Of a DNA stretch of 64,000 nt, positions 25,764 to 33,444 are shown one piece after another. The DNA is taken from positions 31,636 to 95,635 of the forward strand of contig CAMWXJ010000010.1 of assembly GCA_947178215.1 (NCBI GenBank). The letters are read 5' to 3'. The notes beneath the pieces were generated by a model, which was given only the letters and a program-made list of their open reading frames with translations, searched no databases and was not told where the DNA came from. Each line of letters begins with the position of its first letter. The first letter of the stretch is position 1. Made by a program: the position numbers and the translations under genes. This DNA is from an uncultured Porphyromonadaceae bacterium (GTDB taxonomy: Bacteria; Bacteroidota; Bacteroidia; Bacteroidales; Muribaculaceae).

Positions 25764-26470
25764 ATGAAATTCGCCGATTTTCAACATATACTTTCTCCGG
25801 AAAGGCTCAACAGATACGTTGTAGCCTGTGGCAATGATACCAGAAAAGCCATGTCGCTGTATCGGTTGAATCTCAATCTGTCGCAAGAGGTGTTCACATT
25901 GCTCAGTTGTTTCGAGGTATCTTTGAGAAATGCCATTGACCGAGAATTAACTGCACGGTATGGGGTGGATTGGCTCCGTGATTCGGTTGCCAATGGTGGC
26001 ATTTTTGATATTGCCAGCTGTCGTGACAGCGCACGGATTATTAGCAAGGCATACAACAGACTAAATCGCAACGGCGAATACACCCATTATAAACTTCTCG
26101 CTGAAATGGAGTTTGGCGTTTGGAAGTATATGTTTGCCAACCCACAGTACAGAGCCACCGGACAAATCCTTCTGCGAATATTTCCAAACAAGCCTCGTTC
26201 ATCAGCCGAGATACAATATAACAATACCTATATGATAACAATACCTATATGTTCAATGAGCTTGACGGCATCAATATTCTTCGCAACCGTATAGCCCACC
26301 ACGAGCCTATATGCTTTGCTCGCCGTCAGCCTCAAATCGGTACTGTATATATTCTCAATGCCTATCAAAATTTACACAAACTATTTATGTTGATGGGTAT
26401 TGACAGCCATTCTCTGTTATATGGACTTGATCACGTTCAGCAAGTGTGCAACCGCATTAACACTATATAA
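25764..26470 (+). pseudogene. Abi-family (Abi_2/HEPN) abortive-infection-like gene, broken by 17-bp duplication
   Basis: The 5' part (25764-26294) encodes MKFADFQHILSPERLNRYVV, SLYRLNLNLSQEVFTLL and EVSLRNAIDRELTARYGVDW, as in Abi-family proteins. The 3' part in another frame (from 26249) encodes ILRNRIAHHEPI, whose R-x4-H is the HEPN ribonuclease motif. The frames are separated by a perfect tandem duplication (ATAACAATACCTATATG at 26218-26234 and 26235-26251). Removing one 17-bp copy joins QYNNTYM directly to FNELDGINILRNRIAHH and gives one 229-aa protein. As it stands the product is truncated before the catalytic motif. The gene is AT-rich and alone. Whether it is dead, phase-variable or mis-assembled cannot be told from one sequence. 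Confidence 0.85.
26218..26251. repeat. Perfect 17-bp tandem duplication inside the Abi gene
   Basis: Two adjacent copies of ATAACAATACCTATATG (26218-26234, 26235-26251). Seventeen is not a multiple of three, so one copy shifts the reading frame. Confidence 0.97.
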
Positions 26471-26573
26471 TTTGCGGATCAATCAAATGATTTCTTTATT
26501 AATTCGTAAGAAGAGTTTATGAACAGGTAAACAGGTTGACCGGATTGGATGGTTTCTCAATAACACATATGTG

Positions 26574-26593
26574 TATAAAAAAATAACAAAGAA
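26574..26593. repeat. 20-bp direct repeat, right copy
   Basis: TATAAAAAAATAACAAAGAA, identical to 25121-25140. Its right half forms the 5' arm of the hairpin at 26584-26617. Confidence 0.8.
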
Positions 26594-26617
26594 GACCCTC
26601 ACGGGCATTCTTTGTTA
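26584..26617. terminator. Hairpin, possible bidirectional terminator
   Basis: TAACAAAGAA (26584-26593) pairs perfectly with TTCTTTGTTA (26608-26617), with an inner CCC/GGG. An A tract on its left gives a T tract for leftward transcripts; no clear T run follows on the right. Confidence 0.5.
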
Positions 26618-27153
26618 CTTACACATAGTACTTAACGTCAGTAGATTGTTATCAAAAAGTCTAATCTTATTACACTATTCTGTCATGCCGTTATCGAAAA
26701 TTCCGGTAGATTAGCCGCAGCCGCCCGACCGGCGGGAGGTCTGCGTCGTTTCCGATGAGATTTCTTGTACAAAGTTACGAAAATTATATTGAATCATGCA
26801 AGAGGCCTCAAAACGGTCTTTTGGGACTCTGCAAGAAAAACGCAATCAAAAGTCGGTGTATATTGCCGTTTGGATTGTAATTTACTTACATTATGTCATC
26901 GTTAAGGCTTTTTGAGCGAAATATAGTCAAGATGACTAAAAAATGTTAAAAGGGATTTTGCGACGATTTTGTCAAAAAATACCGTGACGAGTACGCAGAA
27001 GCATTGGTCGATGAAAGCGACGAGCGAGCCGCTGACAGTGTTGGCAAAGATTGCTTTGGGGGTGAGGGTGCGGTAGCTGAAGCGATTCGCGGGCTCCTTC
27101 TGTTGCCATTGAAGATATGTTCCGGTACTGGATGAGTAGTGTTGTCGGGGCGA

Positions 27154-28209
27154 TTATTTGCGTTTGAGCGAGAGGAGGTTCATGTCCCACTTCACGCCGA
27201 AGTCCACGATGCAGCTCTTGTTCTGCATCACGTTATTGGCGTTGGCGTTCTTGCCCCATGAGTAATATGCATTGGCGTGAAAGCGGAGCGTGCCGAGATT
27301 TTTTGCGAATGGGTAGAACTCCCCGCCTCCGCCAATCATTTTGAGCTCGGTGCCCGGGAGTACGAGCAGGTCGGCGCCGGAGTCGGTGCGGTTGACGTCA
27401 TAGGTCATCTTGCCGTGTATGCGCCAGCGACCCGTGGGACGGAACGACAACTCGCCCATTACGGAGCAGTCCTTGAAGAGATATGTCTGGTGGGATGAGG
27501 CGCGGTTCATGAAATCGAGTTCAAGCGACCAGCGGTCTACGGAAAGTTTGTTGCCGAGGACGAGGTAGCTGATGTAGCGGCCTGAGCTGTATTCGAGGAG
27601 GTTGGCCGACCATATAGGTTGGAAGATGCCGTGGGTTCCGGTCCAGTAGAGGTTGTAGGCGTAGAGGTTGCGGTTGTCGGTGTTGTAGAACGGGCTCTCG
27701 CAGAACTGGAACATAAGCTTGTTGTTGCCGCTGAGATTGTAGGCTGCGGAGACGCCTATCTGGTAGCATGACACGTTGTTCCAGAACACAGAGCAGCCGT
27801 AGAGGTCGATGGAGGAGTGGTCGTACTCCCATCCGCCGATAGCCACAGCCTGTTTACCGCCCGATATGGTCCAGTTGCCGGTGTTCCACGCGAGATACAC
27901 CCGGTCGGTGGCGTCGAAGAAGTTGGCGTCCTTGGTGTTGCGGTTGAAGCGGTGTCGCCAGCAGTATGAGAGATTGTTGGTGATGTTGCCTTCGAGTCGC
28001 AGGTTGATGGCTTTGCCCTCGAAGCCGGAGTTGGAGCTTACTGTGTTGCCGTCGCGCCAGTCGCGTTGATAGTCGAGTCGGGCCTCGACGCGGAGTGTGG
28101 TGATGCTCTGTGAGTCGGCAGTCTTCGTTTCGACCTCTGCGCTGTGGAGCTTTGCCGGCATTGCGATGACTCCCGCAGCGAGGAGCGATGTGACGAGATT
28201 GGTATTCAT
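27154..28209 (-). CDS. Outer-membrane porin, phosphate-selective porin O/P-like
   Basis: 351 aa with a signal peptide (about 1-24) and alternating amphipathic strands rich in Tyr, Trp and Asn typical of a beta-barrel (RLEGNITNNLSYCWRHRFN, DATDRVYLAWNTGNWTISGGKQAVAIGGWEYD). The GGKQ...GWEYD region is characteristic of the porin O/P (OprP-like) family in Bacteroidetes. It probably allows diffusion of small solutes or anions across the outer membrane. It lies 46 bp downstream of comF on the same strand. The C-terminus reads DMNLLSLKRK with no terminal Phe, so the true barrel end may be altered; the frame stays open beyond the stop (see findings). Confidence 0.82.
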   Translation of the reverse strand: MNTNLVTSLLAAGVIAMPAKLHSAEVETKTADSQSITTLRVEARLDYQRDWRDGNTVSSNSGFEGKAINLRLEGNITNNLSYCWRHRFNRNTKDANFFDATDRVYLAWNTGNWTISGGKQAVAIGGWEYDHSSIDLYGCSVFWNNVSCYQIGVSAAYNLSGNNKLMFQFCESPFYNTDNRNLYAYNLYWTGTHGIFQPIWSANLLEYSSGRYISYLVLGNKLSVDRWSLELDFMNRASSHQTYLFKDCSVMGELSFRPTGRWRIHGKMTYDVNRTDSGADLLVLPGTELKMIGGGGEFYPFAKNLGTLRFHANAYYSWGKNANANNVMQNKSCIVDFGVKWDMNLLSLKRK

Positions 28210-28255
28210 GGAAGGATAATGTATCGGTAAGTTTTATGCTGAAGTGATGGAATTG

Positions 28256-28981
28256 TCAGCTTAGCTGAGCCAGCCCTATTGCGAGGACGCTGAGTCTTGC
28301 CGGCGGCCGCCTCTCGGCGAGCACCCGGAGGCAGTCGCGCATCGTGGCTCCGGTGGTGATGATGTCGTCGACGAGCAGTATGTGTGACGGCGACGCTTTG
28401 GAGCGCCCACGGGCGAAAGTGTCGCTCACGTTGGCCGCGCGCTCGGCGCTCCCGCGCCGTGTCTGTGTCGAGTGTCGGTGCGGCAGACGCAACATGCGGG
28501 TGTCGACCGGAATACCTGTGGCGCGGCTTATGCCCCGGGCCAGATATTCGCTCTGGTTGTAGCCGCGGGTGAGACGCCGGGTCCAGTGAATCGGTACCGG
28601 TACTATCGTGTCGATACCGTCGAAGAACCCCGTAGGGAGCAGTTCGGCGGCATATATCTGTCCGAGCCGTTGGAGTATTGAGGGGCGGCTACGGTATTTG
28701 GCGGAGAGGATGAGTTGAGTGGGAGGGGTGTCGCGGTAGTAATGGAACATTGCTGCGGCGCGGTCGACCAGCACGTGATTGTCGCTCAGGCGACGGTGTA
28801 TCTCATTGTTGTCGAATCGCAGATGCGAGCCGGTGCGCGGCAGCTGTGTGAGGCAGCTCAGGCACAGATGCCGCTCGCCGTCGGTGAGCGGCCGGCCGCA
28901 GACCTCGCATATCTCCGGGAGTAGCACGGATAGGAGCGACGAGCCCGCGAGATTCAGTCGGTCGAGGATTGTTCGGGCCAT
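28256..28981 (-). CDS. comF: ComF-family phosphoribosyltransferase-like protein
   Basis: 241 aa. The N-terminal zinc-finger-like cysteines C20, C23, C36 and C39 sit in CEVCGRPLTDGERHLCLSCL. The PRTase domain has IVPVPIHWTRRLTRGYNQSEYLARG and the PRPP-binding loop ILLVDDIITTGATM (about 207-220). The family is linked to DNA uptake in competent species; in Bacteroidetes the role is untested. The start overlaps the recX 3' end by 28 bp and it ends the gltX-waaA-prmC-recX-comF operon. Confidence 0.92.
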   Translation of the reverse strand: MARTILDRLNLAGSSLLSVLLPEICEVCGRPLTDGERHLCLSCLTQLPRTGSHLRFDNNEIHRRLSDNHVLVDRAAAMFHYYRDTPPTQLILSAKYRSRPSILQRLGQIYAAELLPTGFFDGIDTIVPVPIHWTRRLTRGYNQSEYLARGISRATGIPVDTRMLRLPHRHSTQTRRGSAERAANVSDTFARGRSKASPSHILLVDDIITTGATMRDCLRVLAERRPPARLSVLAIGLAQLS

Positions 28982-29469
28982 ACCTCGGAGGCTTGGGTTG
29001 ACAACACGCTGCTTATTATTCCGCTCTCGAACCCACGCGAGGCGGCAAAGATATATAGCTTCTGCTTACCCTCATAAGTGGCGATGATGTCGGCGCGGAG
29101 TGTACGCGCTTTGGCGCGGAGCACGGCTACGAGCCGGGCGCGGTACTCGTCGGCGTCGACGGCCTCGTCGAGCGCCTCGGCTATGATGGCGCGGTCGATG
29201 CGCTTGGCGGCCAGTCCGAGAGCTATCTTGCGGCGCCCCCACCCGGCAAAGCGGTATTTGTCGCGTACGTAGGCGCGGGCGTATCGTTCGGGGCTTATGT
29301 ATCCTTCGTCGGTAAGACGTGCGATGATGCGTGAGGCGTCGGCCGACAGTATGCCCCAGCGTTTGAGGCGTGCGGCGGCGTCGGCCGGGCACATCTCGGC
29401 CCGTGCGGCGGCGTCGGCAAGACGTTTCAGGGCGCTTTCAGGTGTTATGGTCCGCATTGTATCGTGCAA
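28954..29469 (-). CDS. recX: RecX regulatory protein
   Basis: 171 aa, helical and basic. The family pattern of three-helix repeats is visible (ILSADASRIIARLTDEGYISPERYARAYVRDKYRFAGWGRRKIALGL), with the conserved RYARAYVRDK / GRRKI core. RecX binds RecA filaments and limits their activity. The first ATG (29469) lies within prmC; a second ATG at 29457 (MRTITPES) is equally possible. Both overlap prmC, indicating coupled translation. Confidence 0.9.
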   Translation of the reverse strand: MHDTMRTITPESALKRLADAAARAEMCPADAAARLKRWGILSADASRIIARLTDEGYISPERYARAYVRDKYRFAGWGRRKIALGLAAKRIDRAIIAEALDEAVDADEYRARLVAVLRAKARTLRADIIATYEGKQKLYIFAASRGFESGIISSVLSTQASEVWPEQSSTD

Positions 29470-30319
29470 TGAGGAAACGTCGGGCGGCGTGAACGTCGGC
29501 TACGAGGGTTACGTCGTCCCAGCCTGCATCTCGCATGCGCGAAGCAAGTCGCTCGGCGTAGATAGGGTTGATTTCAAAGAATATGCGGCCGCCGTCGACG
29601 AGTGTAGTGCGCGCCCAGCCGGCTATGGAGCGGTAAAACAGCAGCGGGTCGTCGTCGGGCACGAACAAGGCTGAGTGAGGCTCGTATAGAAGCACGTTCT
29701 TCTCCATTGAACCGCGCTCGCCGAGCGCGATATAAGGGGGATTCGACACCACTATGTCAAACGGGCCGGCGGGTAGCGACGTCGCGTCAAGGGCGTCGGC
29801 CTCGATCCACTCCGTCTGTCGGTCGACGCGCAGGCTTTCGCCGTTTGACCGCGCCACTTCGATGGCTGCGGGGAAGTTGTCGACAGCCGTGATGCGGCTG
29901 AACGGCAGGTTGCGGGCGAGTGCGCAGGCTATGCAGCCGCTTCCGGTGCAGATGTCGGCGACGCGCAGGTCATTACGTCCGCCGTATTGCTTGACTATGA
30001 TGTCGACCAGCTCGGCTGTCTCGGGCCGCGGTATGAGCACGGCGGGGGTGACGCGGATGCGGAGTCCGTACCACCATGCCTCGCCGAGGATATATTGCAG
30101 CGGCTCGTGGTTGAGCATGCGGTGTACTATGGCGTCGACCTTGCCCACGACAAACGGGCTGATCGGCTCACCCCCTTTGATTGCCGTGTCGACCGGTGTC
30201 CACCCCTTCACTGCCTCGAAAATCATACGCAGCGATGCGCGCGCCTCCCCCTCGCCTATGACGGGTTTCAACTTGCCGAGCGTTTCAGATATGTAGCTGT
30301 TGAGGGTGGGCGGGGTCAT
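29438..30319 (-). CDS. prmC: Release factor glutamine methyltransferase PrmC
   Basis: 293 aa. Methylates the glutamine of the GGQ motif in peptide chain release factors. It has the SAM-binding VADICTGSGCIACALAR motif and the catalytic IVVSNPPYIAL motif, with the N-terminal helical domain before them. The start ATG overlaps the waaA stop as TAATG (30317-30321). The 3' end overlaps recX by 32 bp. Confidence 0.95.
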   Translation of the reverse strand: MTPPTLNSYISETLGKLKPVIGEGEARASLRMIFEAVKGWTPVDTAIKGGEPISPFVVGKVDAIVHRMLNHEPLQYILGEAWWYGLRIRVTPAVLIPRPETAELVDIIVKQYGGRNDLRVADICTGSGCIACALARNLPFSRITAVDNFPAAIEVARSNGESLRVDRQTEWIEADALDATSLPAGPFDIVVSNPPYIALGERGSMEKNVLLYEPHSALFVPDDDPLLFYRSIAGWARTTLVDGGRIFFEINPIYAERLASRMRDAGWDDVTLVADVHAARRFLIARYNADHNT

Positions 30320-31593
30320 TACGGTTGGAAGATGATGCTGGTTATGGTTTCGGTGGCGCCTACATTGTCGGCGATGTATTTTCCGGCAGCCTCTCCGGTG
30401 TCGTCGCGGCGGCCGGTGTCTTTAATCATTCGTGTGGCAATGGTGTCGAAAGTGCGCGGCGAGTCGACGCTGAAAGCGCCTCCGGCGGCTATCAGGCCGT
30501 GTGCTTCGCGGAATTTGCCATAGTTGGGGCCGAAGATTACCGGCACGGAAAACACGGCTGCCTCCGTGACCGAGTGGATGCCCACGCCGAAGCCTCCGCC
30601 AACGTAGGCCATCGAGGCGAAGCGATAGAGCGAGGCGAGCAGCCCGAAGCAGTCGATAATCAGATATCGGGCGGCAGCGACGCGCTCGGGTGCGGTGTTT
30701 CGAAGCTCGCTGTGGAGCAGCGTCACGTCGGCGCCGAGACGGTTGCGCATTGCTTCGAGGCGCTGGGCGTCAAACTCGTGGGGGGCTACTATGGCGCGCA
30801 CTTCGGGGTGGGAGGCGAGCCACGGGAAATAGACATCCTCATCGGGGCCCCATGAGCTGCCGGCCACGAGAGTGAAGCGGTCGCGGCCTCCGGTGGCGTC
30901 GAGCCACTCCTCCACCTCCGGCACCTGACGGGCGGAGCGGAGCGTGTCGGTAACGCGGTCGAAGCGGGTGTCGCCCGCCACGGTGACGCGCTCCGGGTCG
31001 ACGCCTATGCCGCGAAGCAGCGTGAGCGACTTGTTGTCCTGGACGAAGATGCGTGTGAAGCAGCCGAGCATGCGGCGGAACATACCGCCGTAGGGACGGA
31101 AAAATATCTGGCCTTCGCGGAATATGGCCGAGATTATGTATACGGGCACTCTTGCGCGGCTAAGCGCCGTGAGGTAGTTGCCCCAGAACTCATATTTGAC
31201 AAACACGGCTATTGACGGACGCGCCATGGCGACAAACTCGCGGGCGGCGCGTGGGGTGTCAAACGGAAGATATACCACGCAGTCGGCGGCGACAAAGTTC
31301 TTGCGCACCTCGTAGCCGCTCGGCGAGAAGAAGCTGAGCAGAATGCGTGCGCCCGGCCTCTCGCGACGAAGCCACTCAATGAGGGGGCGCCCCTGCTCAA
31401 ATTCTCCGAGCGACGCGGCGTGTATCCATATACGCTCCGCACCCTCGGGGCTCTCGGCATCGAAGCGTCGCAGCGCCTCCATGGTGGAGCGCTGACCGCG
31501 CGTCATCAGTCCGGCCTTGCGGTGGCCCAACGAGCCGAGGAACCTTACGGCACCTCCGTAGAGGTGTATGCCTGTGTTGTATAACGGGTTCAC
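30319..31593 (-). CDS. waaA: Kdo transferase WaaA
   Basis: 424-aa GT30 enzyme adding Kdo to lipid A precursor at the inner membrane. Recognisable parts are IWIHAASLGEFEQGRPLIEWLR, VFVKYEFWGNYLTALSRARVPVYIISAIFREGQIFF, VAGDTRFDRV and YVGGGFGVGIHSVTEAAVFSVPVIFGPNYGKFREA. The acceptor-side Glu is in LGEFEQ and the C-terminal nucleotide-binding Glu in HSVTEAA. It lies 10 bp after gltX and overlaps prmC. Confidence 0.95.
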   Translation of the reverse strand: MNPLYNTGIHLYGGAVRFLGSLGHRKAGLMTRGQRSTMEALRRFDAESPEGAERIWIHAASLGEFEQGRPLIEWLRRERPGARILLSFFSPSGYEVRKNFVAADCVVYLPFDTPRAAREFVAMARPSIAVFVKYEFWGNYLTALSRARVPVYIISAIFREGQIFFRPYGGMFRRMLGCFTRIFVQDNKSLTLLRGIGVDPERVTVAGDTRFDRVTDTLRSARQVPEVEEWLDATGGRDRFTLVAGSSWGPDEDVYFPWLASHPEVRAIVAPHEFDAQRLEAMRNRLGADVTLLHSELRNTAPERVAAARYLIIDCFGLLASLYRFASMAYVGGGFGVGIHSVTEAAVFSVPVIFGPNYGKFREAHGLIAAGGAFSVDSPRTFDTIATRMIKDTGRRDDTGEAAGKYIADNVGATETITSIIFQP

Positions 31594-31603
31594 GCCAAAG
31601 GGA

Positions 31604-33133
31604 TTATTCTGCCAACTTGATTTCGCTCACGGCGCGACGTATGCGGCGCTCAACCTCGTCGCGGCCCATAAGTTCGGTTATGGCAAACATGTGCGGGCCC
31701 TTGCACTCGCCCACAACGGCGAGACGGAAAGCGTTCATCACGTTGCCGAGGTGGTAGCCCTTGTCGGCAATCCAGCCGAGTATGGCCGGCTCGGCGACAT
31801 CGGCGGGGAGCGTTTCGGGGAGCTTGTTGAGCTCGCCGATAAGCTCATCCATGATAGCGGGGGTCTGCTCGCTCCAACGCTTCTTCACAGCCTTGGGGTC
31901 GTAGCTGTCGGGGGCCACGAAGAAGAAACGGGCCTGATCCCACAGCTCGGCGGGGAAGTTGATGCGCTCCTTTACCATCTCGGCTGCACGGCCGATATAT
32001 TCGTCGCTGAAAGCGGCGGTGTCGACGCCGTTCTTGGCGAGCACATCCTTGAAGAGCTCCGTGAGCTTCTCGGCGGGGAGCGCCTGGATATACTTGTGGT
32101 TGAACCAGCGGCCCTTTTCGTAGTCAAACTTGGCGCCGGCCTTGGAGCAGCGGGCGAAGTCAAATTTCGAGGTGAGCTCGTCGATGCTCATTATCTCCGA
32201 GTCGTCGCCGGGATTCCAGCCGAGGAGCGCGAGGAAATTGACCACGGCTTCGGGCAGGTAGCCTTTCTCACGGTAGCCCGAGCTGATGTCGCCGCTCTTG
32301 GGGTCGTGCCATTCGAGGGGGAATACGGGGAAGCCGAGTCGGTCGCCGTCGCGCTTCGAGAGCTTGCCCTTGCCGTCGGGTTTGAGCAGCAGGGGCAGGT
32401 GTACGAAGCGGGGCATGGTGTCGGTCCAGCCGAACGCTTCGTAAAGAAGCACGTGTAAGGGAGCGGAGGGAAGCCACTCTTCGCCGCGTATCACATGGGT
32501 GATTTTCATCAGGTGGTCGTCGACGATGTTGGCCAGGTGATATGTTGGCAGGTCGTCGGCGCTCTTGTAGAGCACCTTGTCGTCGAGGATGCTTGAGTTG
32601 ATGGTCACGAGGCCGCGTACCATGTCGTCGACGGTGACGTCGCGTCCGGGCTCCACGAGGAAGCGCACCACATACTTCTCGCCGGCGTCGATGAGGCGGC
32701 GGGTCTCCTCGTCGCCGAGTGTGAGCGAGTTGCGCATACGGCCGCGGGTCGAGGCGTCGTACTGGAAGTTGGGCGTGGCCTGACGGGCGGCTTCAAGCTC
32801 TTCGGGAGTGTCGAAAGCTATGTAGGCGCGGCCTGCGTCGAGGAGCTGTTTCACATGCTCGCGGTATATGTCGCGGCGCTCGCTCTGCTTGTAGGGGCCG
32901 TAAGGGCCGCCCTCGCGCACACCTTCGTCAATGGTGATTCCGAGCCATGCGAGCGACTCATTGATATAGTCCTCGGCGCCGGGTACGAAACGCTGTGAGT
33001 CGGTGTCCTCGATGCGGAGCACCATGGTGCCGCCGTGACGGCGCGCGAAGAGATAGTTGAAGAGGGCGGTGCGCACACCGCCTATATGCAGGGGCCCTGT
33101 GGGAGACGGAGCAAATCGTACTCTCGGAGTCAT
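31604..33133 (-). CDS. gltX: Glutamyl-tRNA synthetase
   Basis: 509-aa class I aminoacyl-tRNA synthetase charging tRNA-Glu. The HIGH motif is in [20 protein letters not shown] (6-25), the KMSKS counterpart is KLSKRDG, and the anticodon-binding C-terminal domain is complete. It is the first gene of the gltX-waaA-prmC-recX-comF operon. A -7-like TATATTTG lies at 33211-33218 on the minus strand, without a clear -33 partner. Confidence 0.97.
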   Translation of the reverse strand: MTPRVRFAPSPTGPLHIGGVRTALFNYLFARRHGGTMVLRIEDTDSQRFVPGAEDYINESLAWLGITIDEGVREGGPYGPYKQSERRDIYREHVKQLLDAGRAYIAFDTPEELEAARQATPNFQYDASTRGRMRNSLTLGDEETRRLIDAGEKYVVRFLVEPGRDVTVDDMVRGLVTINSSILDDKVLYKSADDLPTYHLANIVDDHLMKITHVIRGEEWLPSAPLHVLLYEAFGWTDTMPRFVHLPLLLKPDGKGKLSKRDGDRLGFPVFPLEWHDPKSGDISSGYREKGYLPEAVVNFLALLGWNPGDDSEIMSIDELTSKFDFARCSKAGAKFDYEKGRWFNHKYIQALPAEKLTELFKDVLAKNGVDTAAFSDEYIGRAAEMVKERINFPAELWDQARFFFVAPDSYDPKAVKKRWSEQTPAIMDELIGELNKLPETLPADVAEPAILGWIADKGYHLGNVMNAFRLAVVGECKGPHMFAITELMGRDEVERRIRRAVSEIKLAE

Positions 33134-33444
33134 TGTATATCAGATGTTTAGTCGGTATAGTGATAGAGTGTCACAGCTCCGGCCAGTAGGCCGGCGCTGT
33201 CAACATCCTGCAAATATATATAAAATTTTCGGAACAGCATTGAGCAGCAGTTACAAAAACCTGTCGGCGACGGCGACGGTCGTCGCGGCCACAAGCTGAT
33301 TCAGGGAAATCTGGGCATAAGGTCGAAAGGCTTGATGATGCCGGGATAGTTGCGTCGTCATAAAAGCGTTCAGACCGGCCAGGACACGATGCTGTGTCCT
33401 GACCGGTCTGAACGGTACGGGAGGTCCGCTGCTGGCGGCAGAGC
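33134..33444. other. Intergenic region gltX / GH20
   Basis: 311 bp. It contains a leftward -7-like box for gltX (TATATTTG, 33211-33218) and the GH20 terminator at 33367-33414. I see no other structure. Confidence 0.6.
33367..33414 (-). terminator. Long-stem terminator after GH20
   Basis: A 21-bp stem (33367-33387 with 33394-33414, one G-U type mismatch) closed by a 6-nt loop (GATGCT). On the minus strand it is followed by CTTTTAT. Confidence 0.8.

Larger units (their letters stand above)
26471..27153. other. Gene-free region between the Abi pseudogene and the porin
   Basis: 683 bp. It holds the right copy of the 20-bp repeat built into a hairpin (26584-26617), a second GC hairpin near 26714-26743 (CCGCC/GGCGG core), and AT-rich DNA to about 26970. 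From 27153 down to about 26900 on the minus strand the porin frame stays open for some 80 codons past the porin stop (SYRTLTPKAIFANTVSG...), possibly coding debris. No intact gene is seen. Confidence 0.55.
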
